64,000 nucleotides of DNA, taken from contig JAJYJS010000008.1 in the NCBI GenBank assembly GCA_021789215.1, positions 18,276-82,275 of the forward strand, read 5' to 3'. Below are positions 1 through 9,872 of this stretch, piece by piece. Source of the DNA: Nitrospirota bacterium (lineage in GTDB: Bacteria > Nitrospirota > Thermodesulfovibrionia > Thermodesulfovibrionales > JdFR-88). The notes under the pieces were generated by a model that saw only the letters and a program-made list of their open reading frames with translations, was not told the origin of the DNA and ran no database searches. Each line of letters starts with the position of its first letter. Positions within the stretch are counted from its first letter, which is position 1. Both the position numbers and the translations under genes were made by a program.

Positions 1-2
1 CG

Positions 3-1283
3 CTGGAGGCGCTTGGCGAAGCGGAAAAGGCATACGCGATTTACTCGGGGCTTAAATCAGGCAACTACCTGAAGACCTCGCCGGAATCGGCTTACAGGAT
101 GGCCGGGGCATGCATTGCGCTCAGGAAATCCGGAGAGGCAAAGACGCTCCTCAATTCACTTAAAGGCGGGGCCTACCAGTACAAGGCATCCCTCTCTCTC
201 GGGCTTATGGCCCAGGACGAGGGCGACAGCGCCAATGCGGAAAGGTATTTTGATTTTGCGGCCAGGTCTCCGGAGGTCAGCGTAAAGAACGGCGGCCTCC
301 TGGGTCTTGCGGAGGTCTGCCTTAAACAGGGCAGGACTGACGAGGCAAGGGCCAGGCTCAACGGGTTGCTGGCAAGCGGCACGTACGGCAGGAATTATTA
401 CAGCGCAATGCTTTTGTATGCCGGCGTCTACAGCCAGAAGGGCGAGTATATGAAGGCCGCCTCTATCCTTAAAACGGCAATAATCGAGGGCCCTTTCAAG
501 GACGATGCGCGGGACAGGCTCATGGCGGTCCTGGCCAGGGTGCGGCAATCGGACCCGGCGCTTTTTGTGAAGATATGGAGTTCAACGGGCCGCCTGCTCA
601 TGCTCACGCTCCGTGCGCAATCGCTTGTGGAAACAGCCCAGGCATTGAGAGACCTGGACCCGAAACAGTTCCTGGTCCTGGCAGACTGGCTTTCCAGCCA
701 TCTCACAAGCGGCGACAGGGGGAAAATATGCATCGAGCTTGCGGAATATTACGCAAACGCGGGGGATTTGCAGAACGCGGAATTCTATCTCCGTCAGGCT
801 GGCCCGGCGAAGGGCGATGACGTGCTCCGGCTCAAAGCCAAAATTGCATATATGAATTCAAGGTATCAGGATGCCGCCAACATCCTTGCGCGCGTGAGAG
901 ACATATCGGAGAGCGACCTTGAGCTTTATGCTCAACTTATGGGAAAGGTGCGGGGCAGGGGTGCGGAGGTATTCCTCCTCAGGGCACTGAAAACAGTTAA
1001 AAAACCCTCGCCGGAGCTTTACGCCAGGCTTGCCGACGGCCTTTACAGAGAAGGCAGGAAGGCTGAAGCCCTCAGGTATTACAAGGCGAGCGTGGCCGCG
1101 GGCGGCGCTGGCAAGGCGCAGGCTTCGAAGGAGATGAACTGGGCGCTCTACAGGGTGCAGGCCGGGGAAAAAGACCCGAAAGACGTGCTCGGAAAACTCA
1201 GCAACGCCACAGGGCTCCTTGGGAGCTATGCCCAGGCCAGGCTCAAGGAACTCGCACTGGAGGACAAGCTGAATAAATTATGA
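3..1283 (+). CDS. TPR-repeat protein, 5' end truncated by window start
   Basis: Frame stays open upstream of the ATG at 99 to the window edge (LEALGEAEKAYAIYSGLKSGNYLKTSPESAYRMAG...); repeated TPR-like helices (A..Y...G....A). Stop overlaps next ATG (ATGA). Confidence 0.7.
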   Translation: MEALGEAEKAYAIYSGLKSGNYLKTSPESAYRMAGACIALRKSGEAKTLLNSLKGGAYQYKASLSLGLMAQDEGDSANAERYFDFAARSPEVSVKNGGLLGLAEVCLKQGRTDEARARLNGLLASGTYGRNYYSAMLLYAGVYSQKGEYMKAASILKTAIIEGPFKDDARDRLMAVLARVRQSDPALFVKIWSSTGRLLMLTLRAQSLVETAQALRDLDPKQFLVLADWLSSHLTSGDRGKICIELAEYYANAGDLQNAEFYLRQAGPAKGDDVLRLKAKIAYMNSRYQDAANILARVRDISESDLELYAQLMGKVRGRGAEVFLLRALKTVKKPSPELYARLADGLYREGRKAEALRYYKASVAAGGAGKAQASKEMNWALYRVQAGEKDPKDVLGKLSNATGLLGSYAQARLKELALEDKLNKL

Positions 1284-2434
1284 CCGACATGAACCTTATG
1301 AACACGGCTTTTGACACATTCACCAAGGCCTCGCGCAGCCTTGAGGCCTATTACGAGGCCCTTCAGCAGCAGATAGTCCGCTTGACGGTGGAACTCCAGA
1401 AAAAAAACCAGGAACTCAATGCGGCCCTTGCGGACGCGGAGAAGAACAAGGGATATCTGAACGCGATACTCTACAGCCTTGAAGAGGCGATAATAGTGGT
1501 TGACGGGGACGAACGCGTCACGATGATGAATAAATCGGCCGTCGAGCTTCTGGGGCTCGGTGAAAGCGCGGTTACCGGCAAAAAATACTCCGAATGCGGT
1601 TTGTTTTTCCAGCTCTCCACCAACGCCTCCGGGAGCACGCTCAAGGCAAACGGCAGGCAATATAACGTCATAGTTTCCCGCTCCCCGATAATGGATTCGA
1701 CGGGAGAGGCCAGGGGGCTGGTCATCCAGATAAAAGACATCACCCGGATGAGGGAAATGGAGACCCTGCACGAAAGGAACAAACGGCTCATTTCACTGGG
1801 GGAGATGGCGGCGAAGATAGTCCACGAGATAAGAAACCCGCTGTGCAGCATAGAGCTTTTTTCCTCGATGCTCGAAAACGACCTTGAGGACAAAAGACTC
1901 AAAGACCTCGCAAAAGGTATATCATCAGGCATTCACAGCCTGGACAACATAGTCACCAACATGCTCTTTTTCGCGAAGCCCCACAAGCCGGCCCTTGAAA
2001 AGCTTCGCCTGGACAACACGGTAAAAGACGCGCTCGGCGCCGTTGAGCCCTTCATAAAATCAAGAAACATCAGACTTGCGGGCAGGTTTTCAAGGTGTGT
2101 GGTGAGGGGGGATGCGGAGCTGCTCAAGCAGGTGATAATGAACATCGCTATCAATGCGGTGCAGGCGATGCCCGGAGGGGGGGAAATCGCCGTGGAGATG
2201 AGAAGGACTGAAGACGCCGCGACGGTCGATATCCGGGACAGCGGCGAGGGCATAGACCCCTCCAACCTCGAAAAGATATTCGACCCCTTCTTCAGCACCA
2301 AGGAAAAGGGAACGGGCCTCGGGCTTGCGATAACCTCAAAAATCATGCAGGCGCACGGCGGATACATAAAGGTGTCCAGCGAAAAGGGCAAGGGCAGCAC
2401 ATTCAGCCTGCATTTCCCGAAAACCGGAGGATAG
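1280..2434 (+). CDS. flrB: Cytoplasmic PAS histidine kinase, FlrB-like
   Basis: PAS-like region, H-box KIVHEIRNPLCSIELFSSML, N/G boxes (NAVQAMPGG, DSGEGID, KGTGLGLAI); next to sigma-54 activator and flgB. Confidence 0.8.
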   Translation: MTDMNLMNTAFDTFTKASRSLEAYYEALQQQIVRLTVELQKKNQELNAALADAEKNKGYLNAILYSLEEAIIVVDGDERVTMMNKSAVELLGLGESAVTGKKYSECGLFFQLSTNASGSTLKANGRQYNVIVSRSPIMDSTGEARGLVIQIKDITRMREMETLHERNKRLISLGEMAAKIVHEIRNPLCSIELFSSMLENDLEDKRLKDLAKGISSGIHSLDNIVTNMLFFAKPHKPALEKLRLDNTVKDALGAVEPFIKSRNIRLAGRFSRCVVRGDAELLKQVIMNIAINAVQAMPGGGEIAVEMRRTEDAATVDIRDSGEGIDPSNLEKIFDPFFSTKEKGTGLGLAITSKIMQAHGGYIKVSSEKGKGSTFSLHFPKTGG

Positions 2435-3757
2435 ATGGATCCGTCCCCAAAAAAAACCATACTGGTCGTGGATGACGACCCGCAGATGAGGCTGGCGCTT
2501 CAGGAGACCATCCAGAGGCTTGGCTACAGGGTCGTCCTCAGTGAAAACGGGCAGGAGGCGCTCTTGAGGCTCAGGCAGCAGGATTCCTCCTTTTCGATGG
2601 TCGTAACGGACGTAAACATGCCAAGGATGGACGGCGTTGCCCTGCTCAAGGAGGTAAGGCGCAACATCGGGGGGGGTACGCTTCCGGTGCTGGTCATAAC
2701 GGGGTTCGGGACGGTCGAGAACGCGGTGGAGATGATGAAGGAAGGCGCGACGGATTACCTCATGAAGCCCTTCTCGTTCGATACCCTGAAGAAGGCCGTT
2801 GAATCCATGGTATCCCTGAACAGGCCGGGTGAAGAGCTTATAACCGCGAACCCCAAAATGAGGGAAATTGTCGAGCTTGCGGGCAAGCTCGCCCCAGGCG
2901 GCATAACCGTGCTCATATACGGGGAGTCCGGCACGGGAAAGGAGCTCCTGGCCAGGCATATTCACAAGTCAAGCAGAAGGGCGGACAAGCCTTTTGTTGC
3001 CATAAACTGCGCCGCTATACCGGAGAACCTCCTTGAATCGGAACTTTTCGGGCACGAAAAAGGGGCGTTCACGGGCGCGGCCGAGAAAAAGAAAGGAAAG
3101 TTCGAGCTTGCAAACGGGGGGACGCTGCTGTTGGATGAAATAGGGGAGATGCCCCTGCTGCTTCAGGCAAAGCTTTTGAGAGTGCTCCAGGAACGGGAGA
3201 TAGACCGCATCGGCGGCAAAGAGCCCATTTCCGTTGACGTAAGGGTGATAGCCACCACCAACCGGGACCTTCAGAAGGAATGCGAGGAGGGGCGCTTCAG
3301 GGAGGACCTCTACTACAGGCTCAACGTCTTCCCGGTAAAGGTGCCGCCCCTGAGGGAAAGGCCCGAGGACATAAGCGCCCTTTCAAACCACCTGATTGAG
3401 AGATATTCCTCGATCGCCGGGAAGCGGATAACCGGGATTACCGGGGCCGCCATGGAGATGCTCAGGGGGGGGCGCTGGCGCGGCAACATCAGGGAATTCC
3501 AGAACGTGATCCAGAGGGCCGTATTTTTGTGCGCGGGGGACGTGATAGACACCTGCGACCTGATGATGGAAACGGATTCGCTGGCCCCGGCCCCAAAGGA
3601 AAACGGCGGGAAGATAAAGGACATGGAAAAAGACCTCATCTTCCAGACGCTGAGGGGCGTGAACGGCAACAAGACCCAGGCGGCCAGGATACTGGGCGTC
3701 AGCGTAAGGACGATAAGGAACAAGCTCAGGGAATACGGGGAAAATTTTTCCGGGTGA
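2435..3757 (+). CDS. flrC: Sigma-54-dependent response regulator (REC-AAA+-Fis HTH), FlrC-like
   Basis: REC domain (VVDDDPQMR), GESGTGKE Walker A, ELFGHEKGAFTGA, C-terminal Fis-like HTH (NKTQAARILGVSVRTIRNKL). Confidence 0.9.
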   Translation: MDPSPKKTILVVDDDPQMRLALQETIQRLGYRVVLSENGQEALLRLRQQDSSFSMVVTDVNMPRMDGVALLKEVRRNIGGGTLPVLVITGFGTVENAVEMMKEGATDYLMKPFSFDTLKKAVESMVSLNRPGEELITANPKMREIVELAGKLAPGGITVLIYGESGTGKELLARHIHKSSRRADKPFVAINCAAIPENLLESELFGHEKGAFTGAAEKKKGKFELANGGTLLLDEIGEMPLLLQAKLLRVLQEREIDRIGGKEPISVDVRVIATTNRDLQKECEEGRFREDLYYRLNVFPVKVPPLRERPEDISALSNHLIERYSSIAGKRITGITGAAMEMLRGGRWRGNIREFQNVIQRAVFLCAGDVIDTCDLMMETDSLAPAPKENGGKIKDMEKDLIFQTLRGVNGNKTQAARILGVSVRTIRNKLREYGENFSG

Positions 3758-3822
3758 GAAAAAATATCCGCGTGAATGAAGAAAAAATGCTCCGTTTTGC
3801 CATGAGGGAAAGACCATTGCAG

Positions 3823-3839
3823 CTGGCACACTTATTGAT
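3823..3839 (+). promoter_or_regulatory. Sigma-54-like promoter upstream of flgB (CTGGCACACTTATTGAT)
   Basis: Matches YTGGCACN5TTGCW with one -12 mismatch (GA for GC); directly after an NtrC-type activator gene. Confidence 0.5.
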
Positions 3840-3853
3840 ACAAAGAGGATGAT

Positions 3854-4222
3854 ATGAACGGCGGAATCGGATTGCTCGAAAAGCTGATTGACTATACGGT
3901 GAGGAGGCACGCGGTCCTGGCCTCCAATATAGCCAACGCGGAAACCCCCTCTTACAAGGCCAGGGACGTCAAATTCGAGGATTTTATGGAAGGCAGGAGT
4001 GTCAAGCTGTTGACGACTGACAGCAAACACATGACAGGCACCGGGGTTGACGGCGCGGGCGGCATAGAGGAGACGGAGACCACCAGCCCCTGGCTGGACA
4101 GGAACAACGTGGAGGTTGATGTGGAGGTCGCAAAGATGACGGAGAACGCCCTTGTTTTCCAGACCGCGATAAAGATGCTCTCGACCCGCATCAGCATGAT
4201 CAAGAACGCTTTGAATACATAA
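3854..4222 (+). CDS. flgB: Flagellar basal-body rod protein FlgB
   Basis: Rod signature RRHAVLASNIANAETPSYKARDVKFEDFM. Confidence 0.93.
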   Translation: MNGGIGLLEKLIDYTVRRHAVLASNIANAETPSYKARDVKFEDFMEGRSVKLLTTDSKHMTGTGVDGAGGIEETETTSPWLDRNNVEVDVEVAKMTENALVFQTAIKMLSTRISMIKNALNT

Positions 4223-4243
4223 AGCGGATACTGAGGAGGCAGC

Positions 4244-4654
4244 ATGGACTCGATGGGTGTTTTCAGCGTAAGCGCGTCGGCTTTGCAGGCGGAAAGGGAG
4301 AGGTTGAACGTCATAGCCTCCAACATGGCCAATGCCAATTCCACGAGGACGGAAGAGGGCGGGCCTTACAAGCGGCGGGATGTCGTGTTCTCCGCCGAGC
4401 CCGTCGGCGGCTCCGGGGACAGCACGCTTGAAGGGGTCAGGGTTGAAGAGATAGTAAAGGAGAATGCCTTCAGGAAATATTACGACCCCAGCCATCCGGA
4501 TGCGGACAAAAACGGGTATGTGACCGCTCCGGACATAAACGTTATAGAGGAAATGGTCAACATGATGACCGCTTACAGGGCCTATGAGGCCTCTGTTTCG
4601 ACCTTCAACACGACCAAATCCATGATTTTGAAGACGCTGGAACTGGGGAACTAG
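4244..4654 (+). CDS. flgC: Flagellar basal-body rod protein FlgC
   Basis: FSVSASALQAERERLNVIASNMANANSTRTEEGGPYKRRDVVF... and C-terminal EEMVNMMTAYRAYEASV. Confidence 0.95.
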   Translation: MDSMGVFSVSASALQAERERLNVIASNMANANSTRTEEGGPYKRRDVVFSAEPVGGSGDSTLEGVRVEEIVKENAFRKYYDPSHPDADKNGYVTAPDINVIEEMVNMMTAYRAYEASVSTFNTTKSMILKTLELGN

Positions 4655-4658
4655 GGCA

Positions 4659-4949
4659 ATGTCCGGCCTTAAGATAGATGGCAGCGGGATGGGCGGGCTC
4701 CTTCCCGCCAAAAGCGGCGAAAAGGGCCCCGGCCAAAAAGGCTTTGACGAGCTGATGCAGCACGCGATCAACGAGATCTCCCGCATCCAGACGGAAACGG
4801 AGAACGCAACAAAGGAACTCGCCAGCGGCGGAGACATAACCCACGCCGTGATCGCCATGGAAAAGGCGGACGTGAACTTCCAGGTGATGATACAGGTGCG
4901 CAACAAGCTGTTGAGCGCCTACGAAGAAATAATGCGGATGCAGATATAA
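4659..4949 (+). CDS. fliE: Flagellar hook-basal body protein FliE
   Basis: C-terminal DITHAVIAMEKADVNFQVMIQVRNKLLSAYEEIMRMQI. Confidence 0.93.
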   Translation: MSGLKIDGSGMGGLLPAKSGEKGPGQKGFDELMQHAINEISRIQTETENATKELASGGDITHAVIAMEKADVNFQVMIQVRNKLLSAYEEIMRMQI

Positions 4950-4953
4950 AATC

Positions 4954-6486
4954 ATGCCTGATTTCAGGAATTTGGCTGAAAAGTTTGCCGCAATGCCTTC
5001 AAAAAAGAAAGTGGCCCTGCTCTCGGCCGTTACGGCGGCCATAGCCGCCGTCATACTTTCCTTGGCGTGGATGCAGAGGGCGGACTACCAGCTCCTCTAT
5101 TCGAAGTTGAGCGATGAGGACGCAGGCCAGATAATCCAGAAACTGAACGAGATGAAGGTGCCGTACCGGGCCACGGCCGGAGGGATAATGGTGCCCTCGG
5201 ACAAGGTCTATGAGCTGAGGCTCCAGCTTGCCAGCCAGGGGCTTCCGCAGGGCGGCGGCGTTGGTTTCGAGCTGTTCGACAAGCCCAGTTTCACCACGAC
5301 TGATTTCGTGCAGAAGCTGAACTACAAAAGGGCGCTCCAGGGAGAACTGCAAAGGACAATAATGTCCATAGACAGCATAGAACAGTGCAGGGTCCACCTC
5401 GTCATTCCCGACGACAATGTGTTCATGAGCGGGGACGAAAACAAGCCCAGGGGGTCGGTGCTGATAAAGCTCAGGCCGGGCAGGAGGCTCGACCAGAACC
5501 AGATACAGGGGATTGTCCACCTGGTCTCAAGCAGCGTTGCGGACCTGAACCCCAAGGATGTCTCCGTTGTCAACAGCGATGGGGAGATGCTTACCTCGCC
5601 TGCCGGAGACGATATGATACTCACCGGCAACCAGCTTGAGTTCGAGCGCGGCGTGGAAAAGGAACTGGAAAACAGGGTCACGAGCATCCTGGAGCCTGTG
5701 GTCGGACCGGGGAAGGTCAGGGCAAAGGTTTCGGCCGACCTGGATTTCACGAAGATGGAAAAGACCGAGGAGAAATACGACCCCGATGGCCAGGTAGTGC
5801 GCAGCGAGCAGAAGGACGTGGAGAAATCGACCAGCGGGGGCAGCGGCGGGGTGCCGGGGGTGGCCTCCAATCTGCCGGGGAAACAGCAGGCGCCCGTCAC
5901 CTTCAGCCAGGGCAGCACGCAGAAGTCGAACGACACCGTGAACTACGAGATAAGCAAGACGACAAGCCATGTTGTTGCGCCCACCGGCGAGATAAAAAGA
6001 CTCTCCGTGGTGGCGCTTGTGGATGGCGATTATACTGTTTCCAAGGACGGCAAAAAACAATATGTGCCCCGTTCCGACGCGGACATAAAGAAGATCGAAG
6101 ACATAGTGAAGCAGACGGTCGGGTATTCGGCGGACAGGGGTGACGACGTGAAGGTCATCAACATGCCCTTTGAGACGGCGGCACAGGAAGACCTTTCTCC
6201 CGCTCCGAAGCACAATATCATGCCGGTTGTCGTCAGCTCCTCGAAATACGTCCTGCCGCTTGTGGTGGTGGTCCTTGTCTTCCTTTTCATAATAAGGCCC
6301 GTGATGAAGGCCGTGCTCGCAACGCCATTGGGCAGGGGGGCGCAGGTCGAGATATCGCCCCAGGCGCTTGAGATGCAAAAAAACCTGGAGATAGAGAAGG
6401 ACCCACGCAACAAGGTTATCGGCTGGGCCAAGGAAAACCCCAATGAGGCCGCCAGCCTCATAAGGAACTGGATAGAGGAAAAATAG
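4954..6486 (+). CDS. fliF: Flagellar MS-ring protein FliF
   Basis: YQLLYSKLSDEDAGQIIQKLNEMKVPYRA..., YKRALQGELQRTIMSIDSIEQCRVHLVIP; two TM segments. Confidence 0.95.
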   Translation: MPDFRNLAEKFAAMPSKKKVALLSAVTAAIAAVILSLAWMQRADYQLLYSKLSDEDAGQIIQKLNEMKVPYRATAGGIMVPSDKVYELRLQLASQGLPQGGGVGFELFDKPSFTTTDFVQKLNYKRALQGELQRTIMSIDSIEQCRVHLVIPDDNVFMSGDENKPRGSVLIKLRPGRRLDQNQIQGIVHLVSSSVADLNPKDVSVVNSDGEMLTSPAGDDMILTGNQLEFERGVEKELENRVTSILEPVVGPGKVRAKVSADLDFTKMEKTEEKYDPDGQVVRSEQKDVEKSTSGGSGGVPGVASNLPGKQQAPVTFSQGSTQKSNDTVNYEISKTTSHVVAPTGEIKRLSVVALVDGDYTVSKDGKKQYVPRSDADIKKIEDIVKQTVGYSADRGDDVKVINMPFETAAQEDLSPAPKHNIMPVVVSSSKYVLPLVVVVLVFLFIIRPVMKAVLATPLGRGAQVEISPQALEMQKNLEIEKDPRNKVIGWAKENPNEAASLIRNWIEEK

Positions 6487-6493
6487 AAAAGCC

Positions 6494-7474
6494 ATGATGA
6501 GCGGATATGAGAAGGCGGCCATCTTTCTTACATCGCTCGGCGAAGAGGCTGCGGCCCAGGTGCTTAAGGGGCTGGACATGGAGGACATAAAGCAGATAAC
6601 CATGCATATGGCAAAGCTTAAGAGCCTGAACCGCGGCTCGGTGCAGGAGGTAATAAACGAGGCCCAGGATTTCATCGCCAAAGGGGACATATACATAAAA
6701 GGGGACGAGTTCATGAAGCGTGCCCTCCTGAAGGGCCTTGGCGAGGCCAGTGCCGGGAAAGTGCTTGAAGACACCGCGAAGGATGAGCCGCTGGAGTCGC
6801 TCAAATGGGTGGATACCAAGACGCTGGTCAATTTCCTTGTCACGGAGCACCCGCAGACAATTGCCCTCATCATAAGCCTGCTTGAGCCGCAAAAGGCGGC
6901 GGAAGTGCTTTCCTCCCTTCCTGAAAGCCTGAAGAGCGATGTCTCCTACAGGATTGCCATGACGGAGCGGATACCGGAGAGCACGATAGAAGACCTCAAC
7001 GATGTGCTCAAGGGGCATCTGGACGTGAGCAGCAGCAAGGGTAAAAAGCTTGAGGGCACAAAGACCATTGCCGAGATACTGAACCATTGCGACAAGGCAA
7101 CGGAACAGAAGCTCCTGGAGCAGATAGAAGGCAAGAGCAGCTCCCTGGCGGATTCCATCAGGCAGCTCATGTTTGTATTCGACGACCTTGTCAGACTCGA
7201 TGACAAGGGCATTCAGGCGCTGCTCAAGGAAGTGGCTACCGAGGACCTTACGCTGGCCCTGAAGACGGCCTCCAAGGCGCTCAAGGACAAGATATTCAAG
7301 AACATGTCCCAGAGGGCCTCGGAACTGCTTAAGGAAGAGATGCAGACCAGGGGGCCCGCAAGGGTCTCAGATGTTGAAAAGGCCCAGCTGAAGATAGTGA
7401 AGGCGGCCAGGAAGATGGAGGCCGAAGGCAGGATAATCCTCGTAAGCAGCGGAGGGGAAGAACTTGTGGAATGA
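6494..7474 (+). CDS. fliG: Flagellar motor switch protein FliG
   Basis: GYEKAAIFLTSLGEEAAAQVLKGLD..., FVFDDLVRLDDKGIQALLKEV. Confidence 0.95.
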   Translation: MMSGYEKAAIFLTSLGEEAAAQVLKGLDMEDIKQITMHMAKLKSLNRGSVQEVINEAQDFIAKGDIYIKGDEFMKRALLKGLGEASAGKVLEDTAKDEPLESLKWVDTKTLVNFLVTEHPQTIALIISLLEPQKAAEVLSSLPESLKSDVSYRIAMTERIPESTIEDLNDVLKGHLDVSSSKGKKLEGTKTIAEILNHCDKATEQKLLEQIEGKSSSLADSIRQLMFVFDDLVRLDDKGIQALLKEVATEDLTLALKTASKALKDKIFKNMSQRASELLKEEMQTRGPARVSDVEKAQLKIVKAARKMEAEGRIILVSSGGEELVE

Positions 7475-8120
7475 CGGAGAGGTTTTTTCTTTTCAGCCAG
7501 GTGAAATAATCCCGTTCGAGATGCCCGTGCTGGAGGAAACAATATCCGTGCGGGCCGTGAATGCTCAGGGGCCGGACCCGGCAATTATGGATGCCGAGAT
7601 GGAGCGGGCGTCAAACCTGGAACTTATTGAAAGGCAGGCTTACGAAAAGGGCTTCCATTCCGGCGAGCAGGCAGGCTATGCGATGGGAGAGCAGAAGGCC
7701 CTCGTGCTCCTTGAAAAACTCGAAGGGCTGCTTGTAGAGCTGTCCGCGCTCAGGAAGAATATCATAAAGGAGACAGAGCCAAAGCTTGTTGAGCTTGCGC
7801 TGGGCATTGCAAGGAAGGTCGTGGCCGGAGAGCTCCAGGCCAGGCCGGAAGAGGTCCTTGAGATGGCGAAGGAGGGCCTGTCCAGGCTTGAGAAAAACGG
7901 GAAAATAACAATACATATAAACCCGTTCGTAAACGGCGTCTTCATGAAAAACAAGCAGGAGTTGTTGAACATCCATCCGGAGATAGTCTTCGAGGTCGAT
8001 TCCGCCGCTCCAAAAACGGGCGCTGTCATCATGAGCCAGGATGAGGAAATCGATACCGGCCTGGACGAACTGCTTAAGAACGTAATCAAGGAAATGAGCG
8101 AGAAGCTTGGCTCTTATTGA
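7464..8120 (+). CDS. fliH: Flagellar assembly protein FliH
   Basis: Position between fliG and fliI; FliH/HrpE-like YEKGFHSGEQAGYAMGEQ and C-terminal domain. Confidence 0.85.
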   Translation: MWNDGEVFSFQPGEIIPFEMPVLEETISVRAVNAQGPDPAIMDAEMERASNLELIERQAYEKGFHSGEQAGYAMGEQKALVLLEKLEGLLVELSALRKNIIKETEPKLVELALGIARKVVAGELQARPEEVLEMAKEGLSRLEKNGKITIHINPFVNGVFMKNKQELLNIHPEIVFEVDSAAPKTGAVIMSQDEEIDTGLDELLKNVIKEMSEKLGSY

Positions 8121-9435
8121 CCTTCAGCCATATATAGACGCCGTGCCGGAAACAGACCCGCTGAAGGTTTACGGCAGGGTCGTGGAGATAACCGGGATAA
8201 TCATCAGGGTCACGGGCATCAAGGCTGGCATCGGGGAGTCGTGCCTGATACTGACTGATGAAGGCCTCTCCCTGGATGCCGAGGTGGTGGGTTTCCGCAA
8301 CGGGGCTGTATTGCTCATGGCCCTTGGCGAGCTTTCAGGCATAAGGCCCGGCAACAAGGTGGTCTCCGTGGGGAGGAATGTATCGGTCAAGGTCTCCACG
8401 GAGCTGAAAGGCAGGGTCATAAACGACAGGGCGGAGCCCCTTGACGGCAGGGGCCCTGTTACAGGCACTGACTATCCGCTGGCTGCGTCAACTCCCAATC
8501 CGATGAAAAGGCGCAGGATATCGGAGCCGATAGACTTGGGCGTAAGGGCCATCAACGGGCTTCTCACCTGCGGCAAGGGACAGAGGATGGGCATAATGGC
8601 CGGCTCTGGAGTGGGCAAAAGCGTTCTGCTGGGAATGATCGCGAGGTATTCCGAGGCCTCGGTGAACGTGATAGCCCTGATAGGGGAGCGTGGAAGGGAA
8701 GTCCGCGAATTCATCGAAAAGGACCTGGGCGAAGAGGGCCTTAAGAAATCCGTCGTAATAATCTCCACGGCCGAGCAGCCGCCGCTTGCCAAGATAAGGG
8801 CCGCGCTTTCCGCCACCGCGATAGCCGAATATTTCAGGGGCCGGGGGGAGAATGTGCTCCTCCTGATGGACTCGCTTACGAGGGTGGCCCAGGCCCAGAG
8901 GGAGATAGGCCTTGCCATAGGGGAGCCGCCCACTACAAAAGGCTACACGCCTTCGGTCTTCACCCTCTTGCCCAAGGTGCTGGAAAAGGCCGGCACCGCG
9001 GACGGCGACGGCGTTATCACCGGCATCTATACGGTGCTTGTCGAGGGCGATGACATGAACGAGCCCATAGCGGATGCGGCAAGGGCCATCCTTGACGGGC
9101 ACATTGTGCTCTCAAGGGAGCTTGCGATGGAAAACCACTTCCCCTCCATAGATGTTTTGCAGAGCACCAGCAGGGTGATGAACGACATAGTTGACCAGCG
9201 CCACAAACAATACGCCTCCAGGTTTGTCGAGACGCTTGCCGTTTACAAGAAGTTCGAGGACATGATAAGCCTCGGGGCTTACAAGGAAGGGTCAAACCCC
9301 AAGGTGGACTTTTCACTCAAGCTGATAGACAGGCTCAGGGCGTACCTGAGGCAGGACATGAATGAAAGAAGGGACATGTCAGACAGCCTGCAGGGCCTGT
9401 ATTTCACCTTCGACAACAAGGGGCAGACCGAATGA
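8107..9435 (+). CDS. fliI: Flagellar protein export ATPase FliI (TTG start)
   Basis: Walker A GSGVGKSVLLGMIARY; GERGREVREFIEKDLG; LLMDSLTRVAQAQREIGLA. Confidence 0.96.
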   Translation: MALIDLQPYIDAVPETDPLKVYGRVVEITGIIIRVTGIKAGIGESCLILTDEGLSLDAEVVGFRNGAVLLMALGELSGIRPGNKVVSVGRNVSVKVSTELKGRVINDRAEPLDGRGPVTGTDYPLAASTPNPMKRRRISEPIDLGVRAINGLLTCGKGQRMGIMAGSGVGKSVLLGMIARYSEASVNVIALIGERGREVREFIEKDLGEEGLKKSVVIISTAEQPPLAKIRAALSATAIAEYFRGRGENVLLLMDSLTRVAQAQREIGLAIGEPPTTKGYTPSVFTLLPKVLEKAGTADGDGVITGIYTVLVEGDDMNEPIADAARAILDGHIVLSRELAMENHFPSIDVLQSTSRVMNDIVDQRHKQYASRFVETLAVYKKFEDMISLGAYKEGSNPKVDFSLKLIDRLRAYLRQDMNERRDMSDSLQGLYFTFDNKGQTE

Positions 9436-9872
9436 CAAGCCGCAGGATATTGAGACTTGTGGAATGGAAAGAGCTTACCAGGGAGCAGGCCGCGCTTGAG
9501 ATGAAAAAAAGCATGGACATGCTGGAGACCCAGGAACAGAAACTCGAGGAACTGAAAAAAAAGCTGTCAAAGGGCATCCAGGCGATGAACAGGATGAACT
9601 CATCCGGCCAGATAAATGCCCAGGAAGTCGAGCTTGCAAGCAACTACATGGTTTATCTGCAAAAAAGCATCAGGAAGCAGGAAAAAGCCGTTTCAGGTGC
9701 GGCAGCGGAGCTGGAAGAAAAAGAGGCGGCGTTCAAGGAGGCTTACAAGGAGGAGCGGGCCCTGGAGATGCTCCATGACAGGATAAGGGGCCGTGAAGTG
9801 AAACAGGCCATGGTTACGGAACAGAAGGACACGGACTTCCATTCCGTTATCAGGAAGGCGGGAAAGCATTGA
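9432..9872 (+). CDS. fliJ: Flagellar export chaperone FliJ
   Basis: Coiled-coil protein directly after fliI, ATGA overlap. Confidence 0.8.
   Translation: MTSRRILRLVEWKELTREQAALEMKKSMDMLETQEQKLEELKKKLSKGIQAMNRMNSSGQINAQEVELASNYMVYLQKSIRKQEKAVSGAAAELEEKEAAFKEAYKEERALEMLHDRIRGREVKQAMVTEQKDTDFHSVIRKAGKH

Noticed and set aside
3383-4906. 507-aa minus-strand ORF antisense to flrC-flgB-flgC-fliE
   Set aside because: Overlaps four well-supported genes; Arg/His/Pro/Gly-rich composition without recognisable motifs; typical GC-rich shadow ORF.
5527-6873. 448-aa minus-strand ORF antisense to fliF/fliG
   Set aside because: Shadow ORF of strongly conserved fliF-fliG coding sequence, no family features.
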